A stretch of DNA of 64,000 nucleotides from Rhipidocladum racemiflorum. Taxonomy: Eukaryota; Streptophyta; Magnoliopsida; Poales; Poaceae. Below the pieces are notes generated by a model, which was given only the letters and a program-made list of their open reading frames with translations, had not been told where the DNA came from and did not search any database. The stretch covers positions 38,105,944 to 38,169,943 of the forward strand of contig CM070572.1 of NCBI GenBank assembly GCA_036346355.1, written 5' to 3'. Within the stretch, counting starts at the first letter, position 1. The number at the start of each line of letters is the position of its first letter. A program made the translations under genes and the position numbers. Positions 1-11,800 of this stretch are shown here, piece by piece.

Positions 1-886
1 GTACCCATCTAACGGTTGATTGGCCTAGACTTCGCCTTAGCTAAGGGAAGGGTTAGTGTGCAATAACCTGGAGGACCACTTGTATTGTTAGAAGTTTCCG
101 AAAGACTTTGTTACGGGAACTCGCCTTTGTGGTGTTTGACTGTATCTTGTGGGTAAAGTGCATAACCTCTGCAGAGTGTAGAATCTATTCGAATAGCCGT
201 GTCCGCGGTATTGGACATCGCTCGGGAATTACAGTCAAGGGTTAGATTTTCTCAAAAATAACTTGGGTTTGAAAGGTTGGGTTGGATTAATAATGATGTT
301 GATGGAAATGTGGATTAGGATGGGAAAGATGTTTGTTAAACTTCTTGAAAAGTTATCTATGCTTTACTTGTTTCTACTGCTTTCGAATCTACTTATATTA
401 CTTGTCAAATGCTGTTTACTGCAAATATACCTTGAGCCACTCCTTTGTATTAAGCCATGCATGTAGTATATTAGCTGCATTCTGTGCATGACTTGTTGAG
501 TACCAAGTACTCACCCTTGCCACAATACAACACCAGTTGAAGAGGAGACTACACCAGCCTTTGGAGGAGGAGCTCCAAGAGGAACCGTATACTTAGGGGA
601 AGCTTGAGCCCGGTCAGTTGCACTGTGGTATCTTTGGATGGCGCCACGAAGTTATTTGATTTTCATTGCTATTATTTCTCTCTTAATAAGTTTAGCCTGC
701 AATCGTGCATTTGTAACTTGACCATAAGGTCGAGTAACCAGTTTGACTATTTAAATAAAGTACTTTATTAGTATCGAGTGGTATGATTGTGATATTTACC
801 GATGTTAAGACTGTGTGCACTAGCGTGTTCCTGGACTAGTGCTGAATACACAAAGGGTCCGGATTTGCAAATTCGGGGTCCCGACA
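1..886 (+). repeat. LTR family A, right end (truncated by window)
   Basis: This stretch ends in a CGACA-type LTR terminus at 886. Directly after it the sequence becomes the tail of a second LTR family (B). In the intact family B copy at 39199-43798 the same B sequence runs on without interruption, so A was inserted into B. The left end is outside the window, so the target duplication (expected TGCTA, by the bases after 886) cannot be checked. It shares signature segments with 39.9-40.1 kb (reverse strand) and 58.5-59.3 kb, including the block around 'ctctgcagag' and the short 'gtactcacccttgc' motif. No coding sequence is seen. Confidence 0.6.
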
Positions 887-1222
887 TGCTACATTCTAAT
901 CCTCTCTCAGAAGTGAAAGAAGCTGTTCAAGATTTCCAACAACTAGGGTGCGTTCTCCACTCGATTGCCTGTGGGCAATTGGATGGGTCGCATTGGCGTT
1001 CGTCTTCATTGCCGATTGTTCAAGCTGTTCAGCCTGTTCAGGCCGTAATGGTAAACCTTGACCATAAAGTCTTTGCTTTCATTTGGTATTATTCTTATTT
1101 AGTTATTTGTATTCGTGATATGGTTGTTGATTCATCACTTTTGACTGTGTGTACTAGCTACTGATCTGGGACTAGTACAGAAATACACAGAGGACTCCGG
1201 ATAGCCGATCCGGGGGCCTACA
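887..1222 (+). repeat. LTR family B, 3' end
   Basis: This is homologous to the reverse complement of about 39199-39540, the end of the complete 4.6-kb family B solo LTR. Both share the segments on either side of 'cttgaccataa' and the same terminus, ending GGGGGCCTACA. A primer-binding site follows at once, so this was the 5' LTR of a plus-strand element whose interior is mostly gone or decayed. Confidence 0.7.
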
Positions 1223-1226
1223 AAGG

Positions 1227-1239
1227 TGGTATCAGAGCC
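1227..1239 (+). other. Primer-binding site (initiator tRNA-Met type)
   Basis: TGGTATCAGAGCC, complementary to the 3' end of plant initiator tRNA-Met, lies five bases after the family B LTR terminus. It would prime minus-strand DNA synthesis of the family B retrotransposon. No gag or pol is recognisable downstream. Confidence 0.75.
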
Positions 1240-1251
1240 ATATCGACTGTA

Positions 1252-1479
1252 GGGGGTGTTTGGCAGAGCTTCAGCTCCACTAGATTCATGAATTTGGTGG
1301 AATTGGGTATTCTTCCATCAAATCTGTGGAGCTGGAGCTGTGGATATATTAAGAGTGTTTAGATGATCATCTTGTTTACATTTTAGAATAAAAATATAAA
1401 TTTAATTTTTACTTTATTTTAACTTACAAATTTCAGATCTAAAGTGAAGCTGAGATCTAGAGCTCTGCCAAAGAGGACC
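1252..1479. mobile_element. Probable small non-autonomous DNA transposon (MITE)
   Basis: The ends are imperfect inverted repeats: the left begins GGTGTTTGGCAGAGCT and the right, reversed, begins GGTCCTCTTTGGCAGAGCT. The middle is AT-rich and non-coding. It lies in what was the interior of the family B retrotransposon. No convincing target duplication can be read, so the superfamily is open (hAT or PIF/Harbinger are possible). Confidence 0.4.
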
Positions 1480-1820
1480 TAAGTGGTGTTCGATTTAAAA
1501 TCCGTGCGGTGGATCTGAGCAAGAAACAGATATAGTACTTGGAGGACTACTTACATTGTGCATGGATAGCGAAACATCCGAGAATAAGCAGCAAAACCAG
1601 AGCTAATATTGCATCGCCGTGCCGCTTCAGATGCTTCTCCATGCGTACAGTACAATACAATAATTGTATTGACAACACGTGAGATGCTTCTTGCGTTTAG
1701 GAGAATATGTGTTCATCTGATCGCCGGACGCTTCATTCGATTGTAAGGTTTGTGTACATATAGAGGGCAAACTGGCAAAGGACTGCTAAAAATGTTTACA
1801 GATAACAAGAATTGATTATG

Positions 1821-2025
1821 ACCAGCAAATCACGGCTCTTTCCTTCTTTTTAATCTAGCAATGAAATCGAACGCGATCTTGAATATTAACGTACGGCAAT
1901 TTCTCTTTCTTTTGCGAGAAAGGTAGACCAGCAAATCACGGCTCTTTCCTTCTTTTTAATCTAGCAATGAAATCGAACGCGATCTTGAATATTAACGGCA
2001 ATTTCTCTTTCTTTTGCGAGAAAGA
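1821..2025. repeat. 106-bp tandem duplication
   Basis: Two nearly identical head-to-tail copies begin at 1821 and 1927, both starting 'accagcaaatcacggctc' and ending near 'ttttgcgagaaag'. The first copy has a few extra bases before 'ggcaatttc'. It is non-coding. Confidence 0.85.
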
Positions 2026-2041
2026 TAATACTTTTTGGTTG

Positions 2042-2069
2042 ATACATACATACATACATACATACATAT
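2042..2069. repeat. (CATA)n microsatellite
   Basis: About six and a half consecutive CATA units in AT-rich intergenic DNA. Confidence 0.9.
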
Positions 2070-2910
2070 TATGAAGTTTTTTCCGTACTCTCTGGGAGTA
2101 CGTGCTCCCACATACAGTATACTACCTAAATAAATATGTTATACTTCTTTATCAATTTTAGTATATTTCCATACTAATTCTAAGATATTCCAATACGATA
2201 TGGTTGAAAAAAAATTCATTGGAATCCTTTATTTTTTTCGTTATATAGTCTTTTCCATATAAAAAAGAGGATGCACACAAATTATACTATAAAGAGCGGA
2301 TTTTGATGAATTTTTTTATAAAAATCACTTTGAAGTATATTAAAATGGAAGTACATACTCTCAGAGGTATAAAACCATTATATATACACACGCCTGCAAA
2401 CATTTTAGTTGACAGCGGTGATGATCCGTCTGCCATATCGTCGCCCGCTCTTTTGATTGATGATTGGTAGGAGGACGAATTGAAAATTTTGGTAAAATAC
2501 CAGTCCAAATCACGGTTACGTGGTTCAAAACTCATGACCCCTCAAACGTTTTGATGTCCTTTTGATCTAAAAAAGACTCATGACCCCTCCTTGTGCGGTT
2601 GTGCCCGGTCGCATGCCACTTACCAAACCAAGCCGAATTAGATCGGTCCCGTATTTCGGTACAGGACGCGTCGTTGTCTCCTCAAGCTCGAGGAAGACGG
2701 TTAGGCGAACCGGCGAAGCTGCCGCGGCCCTGCTCGTGGCCGAGCTTGACCCAGCTGCTGACGACCACGTGCTCTATATATAATACCACACGTATTATAA
2801 AACGGCATATAAAAAAGAACAACAAGTTTCCTTAAAACCAAAAACAGTTGGCCTGGTGGTGGAAGTGAGTGTTTATTCTCACTCATTCGGGTTTGACAAT
2901 TAGTATAGGT

Positions 2911-3095
2911 ATCTTCCGGATGTTTTTGTCTTAAATAATATTTAAATTTTGAACCGTAAGATCAAAAAATTTAACCGTTAGATCAAATCATATGATCGAA
3001 TATAATAGATACTTCCGAATCTCAACAATGATCCAATACTCTTAAATCTGGATGATTTCAACAAATAAAAACATCTATATGATGTTTATCAAATC
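2911..3095. repeat. CCGGATGTTTTTGTC repeat, diverged copy
   Basis: It has the same left motif (TCCGGATGTTTTTGTC) and interior ('ttaaattttg..ccgtaagatc') as the copies at 33142-33292 and 50907-51057, and a similar right part ending near 'tttatcaaa'. The ends are roughly inverted (CCGGATGTTTT / AAAACATCCGG in the other copies), which suggests a MITE of about 150 bp. This copy is the most decayed. Confidence 0.5.
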
Positions 3096-3352
3096 CCCAC
3101 AAAATTACCTAAAAGGAACAGCACTCCCCGCGTTTCACGCACTCGACACGATCCGGATAACGCCGCGTGGAGTTCGCTCTCGCGGAACGCGCGTCCCGGT
3201 TTGGCTGCTCTCTTCGGCCTTCGTTGCATGCGTCTCGGCCTCTGCAGCATGGGTCCACCCTTTTGTGGGCACGTCGACCTGGTTGCCCTGCGCGGGAAGT
3301 TGTCGTCGCGTGTTCACATGTGGCTCGTACTTTGCTCACACCGCTCGTCAGC

Positions 3353-3415
3353 CGCGGAGAAAAAGAGGCAGCCGTGCAGAAAAAAGAGGCAGCCGCGGAG
3401 AAAAAGAGGCCTCCC
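3353..3415. repeat. Three-unit GA-rich minisatellite
   Basis: Three imperfect units of about 20 bp built on 'agaaaaagaggcagcc' lie downstream of the RLK1 stop codon, probably in or after its 3' UTR. Confidence 0.7.
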
Positions 3416-3448
3416 GAAGAGCACAGGTCGACATCTCAGCTGTTCGAG

Positions 3449-6400
3449 TCAAACCATGCACTCCGAACAATCAACGCCGAACACATCCTTGGTGTCGCCG
3501 ACAGACATCCTATTCCGGTCATAATGTAGGAGCCGGTGAAGGACGTCACTCATCGACGGCCTCGACAGCGGATCCTCGCCGGTGCAAAGCACGCCGAGCT
3601 CGAACATGGCCACCATGTCGTCTAAGTAGGCCGGATCAAGAATTTCACTGTCGACCAAGTCGGCCAACGGGCCATCGTTCTTGTACCGCTTCGACGCCCA
3701 TTTCGCTAAACAGCTGCCCGATTCCGTGCCGCCGTCCTGCGGCCCCCGGCCGGTGGCGAGCTCCAGCAGCACGACGCCGAAGCTGTACACGTCCACCTTC
3801 TCGCTCACCTTTGCCCTGTACACGTACTCTGCAACCAAATGCACAGCTTAAGTCAGACACATGCTGTTTTTAGTGTTTTCGTGTGTGTGTGTGTGCGCAC
3901 ACGAGTGGATTACAGTAACCTGGAGCAATGTAACCGAAGGTTCCGCAAACGGCTGAGGCCGACTCCGACTCGCCGGACTTGGCAAGAATCCGAGCAAGCC
4001 CGAAATCGGCGATCTTTGCTCTGAAGTTGCAGTCAAGCAGGATGTTGCTGCACTTGACGTCGCGGTGGATGACCGGCCGTGTGAAATCGTGGTGCATGTA
4101 GCTGAGGCCTCTGGCGACGTCGACGGCGATGCTCAGTCTCGTTGGCCAGTCCAGCGGGCCGGCGTGCTTTCGGCGGTGCAGCCACCGGTCCAAGCTGCCG
4201 TTCTCCATGTACTCGTACACGAGCAGCTTCGTTTCCCGCCCGGAGATGCAGCAGAGCAGGTTGATGATGTTGTCGTGCCTGAGGTCGCCCAACGTCCTCA
4301 TCTCCGACTCGAACTCCTTGTCGAGGTTCGTGTCCGGCTTGCCGGAGTTCCCGATCTTCTTCACGGCCACCGTCGTGTGTCCTGCCTTGTCGCCGCCAAG
4401 GTGGATACGGTACACTTTCCCTGACCCACCTCTGCCGATCAAATTCTCCTCTCTGATCTTACTAAGTATGTCATGCTCAGTCAAATCCAGCATTCTAAAT
4501 GGTGTCATCTTCCACGATGTAACATCTCGACGGTCGTTTCTGCACCGGAGGAGCAGCCATCCGGCAACAACGGTGCTGATGAGAGCAATGCCGGGAAGTA
4601 CGACCAATAGGACGATCTTGATCATAGAACGGTGATTATGAGTGCTGCTGTGACCACCTGGACACACCGGGATGGGTAGTCTGGAGACTTGTCCAGTGCA
4701 CAGATCATGGTTACCAAGGAAGCTACCGCCGTAAGAGGGACTTTGCAGAGAGGCTGGGACCTCGCCAGTGAGCCGATTCGACGATAGGTTCAGGATTTCG
4801 AGATGGAGGTTGCTGAATTCCTTCGGTATGTTGCCGGTGAGCGTGTTGTTGGAGAGGTCAAGGAAGAGTAGCACCGGCAGCGACCCGATCGCCGCGGGGA
4901 TCTCCCCGGATATCTGGTTGCAGCTAAGATTGAGGTAATTAAGCGTCTTCAGGGCTCCGACGGACGGTGGTATCAAGCCGGATATCTGGTTGCCGGCAAG
5001 GTCCAGGGAGGTGAGGTTAGCGAGCTTCGTCATGTCCACCGGTAGCCCACGGGAGAACCAATTGTTTTCCGCGGCGAACATCCGCAGCCCCGTTGCAGAC
5101 ATTGGTATGGCGCCCGAGAACTTGTTATTCCCCATCTGAATTCGTGAGATGTTTGAGGATATCTCACTAGGTAGAACGCCGACGAAGCCGTTGTTCTGGA
5201 TCATGACGGTGGTTAGCTTCGCAAACAACCATATCTTCTCTGGGAACTCCCCTGTGAAGCGGTTGTTGTAGATCATGATGTTGTTCAGATTGGTGCACTC
5301 GCCGAGGTTTTCCGGGAGTTCGCCGGAGAAGCTGTTGTTGAACAAGACGATGTCGTATAGCTTCTCGTTGGAGCAGAGTGTTTCCGGCAACTCTCCGGAA
5401 AGGTTGTTGCTGGACACTTCTAGATTGCCTAGAGGGGAGTGCTTCCCGAGCTCTGGTGGGAGTGAGCCGGAGAGCCTGTTGCCGAACAATCGGATGTCGG
5501 TGAGGTTTGGGAGCAGCCCGACGCTCGCCGGGATCGTCCCGGTGATGTTGTTGAAGTACAAGAACAGCAAAGTCAAGTTCTTCATGACGCCAATGGTCTC
5601 TGGTATCGGTCTGGTGAGCCTGTTCGAAGACAGGTCGAGCTCCACCATGTTGACGGCGGTGATGTCCGGTCCTATCCCGCCGGTGAAGTCGTTCGCGTAC
5701 AAGTATAGGTACTCGAGCTTCTGAAGCTTCCATACCCACTCGGGGATTTCACCCTCCAGCATGTTTTGCGACATGGCCAACAGCGTGAGCTCCGTGAGCG
5801 CTGAGAGGCTGTCGGGGATCTCACCGGTCAGGTTCGTCCCCGACATCCACAGGTACTTCAGCTTCTTCAACTTGCCAAACTTGCCGGGAACAGGCCCCGG
5901 CATGAACGGGTTGCTCGCCAAGGTCAGGATGCGGAGGCTATCGAGGTTGCTGATTGCTGTGATGGGGTAGCTGCCATTGAACTGATTCGTATCGAGGAGC
6001 AAGGACTGGAGCCTCGGGAACCATGCTATTGCCGATGGCACATCGCCGACGAAACTGTTGGACGAGAGGTTGAGATGCTCAAGCCGCCGCGACAAACTGT
6101 TGATGTCCTCGGGGAGCCTGCCGGCAAAGCCGTTGTTCGACAGGTCGAGGAACTCCAAAGCCGAGCAGCTGTAGAGCGCCGTGGGAAACTCGCCGGTGAG
6201 GTTGTTGTAGGAGAGGTCTATGTACGTCAGGTTCTTGAGGTTGCAAATGGCGGGCGGGATGGGATTGGTCATGTGGAGCATTTGGAAGGAGAGTGCAGTG
6301 ACCTGGCCATGGGTGCAGGTAACCCCTGCCCAGTTACAGTACTCTGAAGAAGTAGAGTTAATGGGCGTCCATGAGCTGAGCGCCGGAGGGCTGCCCCATT

Positions 6401-6527
6401 CTTGCTTGATTCTCAGGAGAGAAACGAGAGTTCGGTGCCCGCCGTCGACGTTGCGTTGCGCTGCGGATTGCGAGCGGGAACCGGAGGTGAGCAAGATGAG
6501 GAGGAAGAGAAGATTGGAGTTTGCCAT
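3449..6527 (-). CDS. RLK1: complete LRR receptor-like Ser/Thr kinase
   Basis: Two exons, 6527-3920 and 3828-3449, give a 995-residue product. The donor follows CCAG (GTTACT) and the acceptor is TTGCAG. Splicing rebuilds GTFGYIAPEY; without it, exon 1 reads into a short false tail. I start at the ATG at 6527 because it opens a signal peptide (MANSNLLFLLILL); an upstream in-frame ATG at 6668 lacks one. Order: signal peptide (about 1-22), LRR N-cap, about 20 LRRs (to about 610), one membrane segment (about 636-660), kinase (about 690-975). Kinase motifs visible are GRGGSGKVYRI, VAVKK, HRDVKCSN and DFGLAR, so an active RD kinase is expected. The architecture is that of LRR subfamily XI (HAESA/HSL/CEPR-like). 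Those family members perceive secreted peptides at the plasma membrane; the ligand here is unknown. The intron contains a short GT/CA run. Confidence 0.93.
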
Positions 6528-7717
6528 TTGTGGATAGATGGTAAGTAGCAAGCAGGGCGTCGCAGTGCCTCTTTCGCACTCTAAGACAGAGATTGACTCG
6601 GAGAGATTAGCAGTGGAGGCAAGCTGGCAAGTCTCGCCGTGTAAGGCTCGTTGGAGAAGAAGACCCACGGATGGGGTCAGCGGTCAAAGTCGCGATCGAA
6701 AGTGCGTTCTGTGCTTGGGAGTCCAGCTCCATACGACCGTACCAATAAGAAACGGATAGTGCTTCCATACATCATCTTCTAATATAAATGGTATAAATTT
6801 TGAAGCAAATAAAATAATAAATAATTATTATCTACCTTTCGTTTATACTATAATATTTACAAAACATTAAAAAAAATAGATAGAAGCACATCGCTTAAGA
6901 ATAAGCATTAGTCAGATAGGCCAGAATTCTAATTCTCTAAAGGCAAGCATTTGCACCTGGTCAAATTACAATGATCCAAAATGTGTATTGCGAGGAACTA
7001 GGCAGCAACTGAGAGCTGACAAGATAGGCCTGAAGATTACAGGATTATAGAGAAAACATGACAAATTAGTTTTTATTAGTGGTCAATTCGTACATTCGCA
7101 CGGACTAACTTCTAAGATAAAGTTATTTGGGTCCGTTAATTTAGTTTGTAAGTGATAGCAACTATAATTTGATTCTATTAGATGAATGCTAAATTTTTTC
7201 TTTCTCGATTAATGTGAAATTATTTTTGTTGTTTACAATTAGCACATGTAATAGATTTTATTATGGATTTTAATATTTTTCCAATTGAGCATTTTAATTC
7301 GCATACAAATCAAATCTTAATCATCCTTTAATTTATCCCTAATTCGTATATTTTTGGATCGTACTTTGTGTGGATTTTTCTTTCATTTTTAAATTGAACT
7401 TCGTATAAAAATCCATTTTCTATTTTATTTATTATTGTGCCAAATTTTATTTTTTAGGGTTTACTTTCGAATTGGTATAGAAATCAAATTGCTACTTTTT
7501 TTTTTTACTTTTTCCCTAAATTTTAGTAAATTTGGTTTATACTTGACAAAGACTCACTCTCCGTCAAAAATATAGTTCGTATTTTTTTAATGACCTTGTT
7601 CTTAAATATATGCCACATTTCATATTTCAATAAAATTTAGTGTGATCAATATTGCCTTAGTCTATGTGGCAAGAGAAAATGCGCCTAATAAGTATTTAGC
7701 TTTACTTTATATCCTCT
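6528..7717. other. RLK1 upstream region, no other gene
   Basis: The first 240 bases are moderately GC-rich and probably hold the RLK1 5' UTR and promoter, but I see no clear TATA box at a convincing distance. From about 6770 the sequence is AT-rich and without coding signal until the gypsy element begins at 7718. Confidence 0.5.
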
Positions 7718-8387
7718 TGTCGACGATTGGGGAGCAGGCCCCCGCCGAGCTTACTTGTTGGTGGAGGGACCAACTGTGACCCCTTCTCACGTGATGGGAT
7801 ACTCGGAGGAGCGACTCACTGGGCTTCAACAGGCAAGGACACTGCGGTTTACCCTGGTTCGGGCCTCTCAAGAAGGAGATAATAGCCCTACTCCAGCTCG
7901 TGTATCTTTTTATGCAGGAAAAACGTGTGTATCTCCCCTTCATGGGGGGGATGCTTTTATAGCTTACAAAGGGGCGTGCTTGTTCAAACCCACTAACTCC
8001 ACGTTCGACCAGGTCCAAACGTGGTAACTAACGGATCCTATAATCCTGCCACGTTCCCGCAGAGATCGCAACGAACTAGCGGAGGCTAAGCAACGGGTGG
8101 CTTCCGACCTCGGGACCAATACCAGGCCGGCTAACGCTTAACTCCGAGCTCGCCCGCTTCCCCTGGGCACGAGTTATCGATCTACCAGGTTATGCGACCT
8201 CCTAAAGGTTTCAGCTAGGCCGCCCTTGGGAACGGCCTCCTCGTGACTGTATGGAATGACTTCGTGTTGCTCGTGGCGCCTAGCCAGGTCATCCCGGAGA
8301 ACGGCCTCCCGGTGGTTCGACCGGCATTGAGCCCGTACCGCCAGTGGCACCCGAGGTAATTTTTGGGGTCTGCCCGACCCCCCGACA
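7718..8387 (-). repeat. 3' LTR of the gypsy element
   Basis: 670 bp, TGTCGACGATTGG at the left and CCCCCGACA at the right. It is identical to 18806-19475 except for two substitutions (near 8250 and 8362). It is bounded on the inside by the polypurine tract. Confidence 0.95.
7951..7963 (-). promoter_or_regulatory. TATA box of gypsy LTR
   Basis: On the minus strand the LTR reads GCTATAAAAGCAT, a strong plant TATA box in the expected orientation for the retrotransposon. The same site in the other LTR is at 19039-19051. Confidence 0.65.
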
Positions 8388-8402
8388 GCTAGCCCCCGAG
8401 GC
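8388..8402 (-). other. Polypurine tract of gypsy element
   Basis: On the minus strand the purine-rich GCCTCGGGGGCTAGC sits directly before the 3' LTR. This is where plus-strand DNA priming occurs and it fixes the element's orientation. Confidence 0.7.
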
Positions 8403-8803
8403 CCGAGTGAAAAAAGGCTTTAGGAAAAAGACCTTCCCCTTGGGCCTACCGTCTCCCGAAAGGTCAGCCGATCGCGGCGGCGAACATCTGCCCCGACCTC
8501 CGAGCTACTGGTCCGTCCCGGGGGACGAGCTTGGTCTTACCGCGCCCTAGCCATACGGACTAGCTCCTGCCCTACCGGCGGTTCCTTCCCTCGAAAGCTT
8601 CTTTCGGTCAGCGCGGACCGCTCCCCCTTGGGAACCGTCGCCTGGCAAGACAGTTTCGGCTCGCGTGTATACGTGTCGCTTCCCGAGTGGCGGACGTCTC
8701 AACTGCTCCCCAGTGCCTTTAGGGCTTCCTCGATCACAACGGCGGGAACCTCTTCGCCTCCACACTTGGTTTTTAAACACCAGAAGAGAAACCCTAGATT
8801 CAC

Positions 8804-11800
8804 TTGGCCTTCTCACAATCGTCGCTAGCTGTACTTCTCCATTTCGGCGCTTCATCATTCTTTCCGATCATCGCCTCCATCCTCATAGCGAAGTTTGGCG
8901 CCAGCAAGCTTGATAGGCGCAAGCTGGAGATTCTCGAGCGGGCGAAGTACCTTGACGCCGGCTCATGGAGAGCCGCTGGTGCCGAGGAGAGCCCTGAGCC
9001 GGAAGAAGGAGAGATCATCTCCACCGAGCTCTACGCCAGAACGGAGCCAGACGCCCAAAGCGAGTTCGTCGAAGCCGTACTCGCCTTCTGCGAGTGCGAG
9101 ATCGTTCACCTCCACCCGAATTCCATCCTCATCATGGCCATCTTCGCCCATCTCTGTGAAGGGTTTGTGGGCGTCGAGCCCACTCCCAGTCTCTTCCTTC
9201 ATTTCTACACCCTTTCGCGCACCGGCACCCCCTCGCAGGCCGACTGCCTTTACTTCCGCCTCCGGCCTACCCGCCCGTACGAGTACCCGAGCTTCACGCT
9301 CAAGGACTCCGTGTCGGGGTGGGCCGACTCTTGGTTCTATCTGAGGAAGGCCGAGGGTGGCTCGCTTTCCTACTCCGGCGCCAGGGGTCGTGCCGTCGAG
9401 ACCGCCCGACCCCCCGTACAGCCCGAGGAGGAGAAGATGCTCATGCTGATCAATGAGCTCACTTGCTCGGGGCTGTTCGGTCGGGACGTTGCCCGGGACC
9501 ACGTCAGGAACCGGGTGTCGCCCCTCAGGCGGAGGGTGCACCCCTTCTTCAAGGTTGAAGGGTGGCAGGACATCACCCGGGAATCACGCTCAGGTACATT
9601 ACCGCCCTTGATTTTTACTTTAAGATAAGGGACATTCGAGCTCACTGTCCTCTCTTGTCTGGTAGCAGCTCCGCCGGAGGACTGGGTGGATACGAGGGTG
9701 TCCGAGATGTTCGGCACTCCCAAGGCCAAGGAAATCCTAGAGGGCCGCCAGATCCCGAACAACGTCCATAACCGGACCCAGGCGGTAAGTCCCTATCTCG
9801 GACCCTTTCCGAAGGTCCGTTCAGGCCGGGTTTCTTCCGGAATTCTCTGACTTGTTCGAGCCCTCCTGCGCAGGAGAAGGTCGCCCTCGAGGTCGCTGTG
9901 GCCCAACTGGCGTCGCAGCCGGCGGGACGAGGCCGAAAGACCAAGGGACAGGCGGGTCGTAAGCGCCGCGCCCGATCTCCGTCGGCTACGCCGTCCCCGC
10001 CTAGACGCACACGCAGGCATCCTGGTCCGAGCGACCGCTCGCCCCGCCGTCACTTGGAGTACGCCGACCGGCAGGAGGTGAGCGAACTCAAACTGTGGAT
10101 GGATGAGTACACCAGGGATAACCCCGAGCTGATGGCTCGTTTGCGCCAGCTTGCCGCGCGGGCGAAGAAGGAGGCCGCGGCTGGTCCAGCGCGGAAGGAG
10201 GTACTGGAGAGCCAGATCGCGGCTCTTCAGGCAGAGCTCGCGCGGGTGGGCTCGAGCTCGGCCCCTCCGGATGACGAGGAGGAAAAGGACGAGCCGGACC
10301 CCGTTCCCCTGGTGCCGAGGTCCCGCAGGTCGTCCGCTGCGCCCCAACCACGCCCAACGCCGACCATCACCGAGGCCGACTTGGGAGAGGTCGATCCTTC
10401 CATTGCCAGGGCCGACAAGGCATGCGAGGACATGGCTGCCCTCCTCGTTCGCGCCCGAGGCCAGCTGGAAGATGCCGAATGAGGTCAGCCTCCTATCCTT
10501 GTCTCGTTTGTCTCATTCCTGCTCCGGCACCACACTAACCCTACATCGTCTGTAGTGGGTGTGGCAGCTGGTGCGGAGTTATGGGATTTTGGAGCAATGG
10601 CTGACAATATTCTTGACCTCGTGCTAGAGAGGGAGCTTGCCCGCGCTGCCGAGGCCGTTGTGGGTGACGAGGTCGAGGCGGGGACTGAGGTCGCGGAGGC
10701 CCGTTTCCTGCGGGCCGCTGGTGGTGCGGACGCCGAGGTAGAGGAGCCCGTTGCCGCGGAGATCCGGGACCCAGAGCTCGTCTCCCCTGAGGAGGAGACG
10801 CGGAGGAAGATCGCGGCTGCCGATGCTCGGGCCGCGGCGGAGGGCATCCCTCACGTCATAATCCAAGACGACGACGAGGAGGAGCTTGGTGGTGCCGAGC
10901 ACGCCGCTGAAGCTCCTTGCGAGGACTCCGCCGGCGCGAGCGACATCATCGTCGCCACGCTCCAAGAGATCGCCGAGGTCCCTCCCCGAGCCCGCGAAGC
11001 TTCGCCGGACATCGACGTCGACCCGGTATCAAGCGGAGGGGGGAGGAGCCCGACCACATCAGGTGGGCCGGGCCAACTTCCAGGCGGAGGGAAGCCGCTG
11101 GGTACCGAGGCCGCTTTGGTCGAGGTCGACCTCGCCGCTGCCGACCTGGTGACCTCAGTCGACCTCGCGCCCGGAGATGCCGTCACGACCCAAGCTCGGG
11201 TGCCCGACTCTCCAGCCGCCGACCCGGTGCCTCCAGTCGACCTTGCGCCCGGAGACACCGCCACGGCCCAGGCTGGCGAGGAGGTAGGTCCCACCGGGGA
11301 GGGAGTTCCCCCAGCCGTAGACGCCGCGCCTCGGGCAGAGGATCCCGCTGGTCCGGATGCCGAGGAGGTGGAGCCCCCGAGCGCAACTCCTGCCCGGGAG
11401 GAAGAGGAGCGGGAGGTGGTCCTTGCTCTCGAGGCCGTCCCCCCGCAGGAGATGGAGGTCGACCCTCAAGGACAAGGTCTCCCGCCCCCAGGGGACGGGG
11501 GAGCTCGAGCTCAAGCCCCTGCCCAGGGGGTAAAAAACGGGACGGAGGACCCCGCCGAGCTGTTCCAGGAGGGGCTGGAGGCTCGGCTCTGTTGGGTAAG
11601 TCTCCTAACACTTATGTGCTTTTGTCAAAAATCCGGCTGTGACCCGAGATATCCTGTTGCGCAAGTGTTGGAGACCACCATGAAGGACTTCCATGCCGCG
11701 ATCGTGCCACCAGAAGTCGTCGCGAAGCACCAGGCCGAGCAAGATGCTAGGATCGCGGAGCTCGAACGCCTGGTCGCCGAGCTGAAGTCTTCTGAGGCCG

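Larger units (their letters stand above)
1486..3100. other. Intergenic, no gene recognised
   Basis: AT-rich sequence with small repeats listed separately (tandem duplication, CATA microsatellite, CCGGAT repeat). Short open frames here have no recognisable domain and no convincing composition. The GC-richer patch at 2580-2790 resembles decayed coding or promoter DNA, but I cannot name it. Confidence 0.5.

Noticed and set aside
3052..3873. 273-codon ORF on the plus strand opposite RLK1 exon 2
   Set aside because: It is the mirror of GC-rich kinase coding sequence and its 3' flank, with low-complexity Arg/Ser/Pro content and no domain. The same holds for other antisense ORFs over the RLKs (for example 4129-4635, 22515-23036, 62922-63443).
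6528..6668. Upstream in-frame ATG extending RLK1 by 47 residues
   Set aside because: The extension has no signal peptide and no counterpart in RLK2/RLK3. The ATG at 6527 opens a typical signal sequence.
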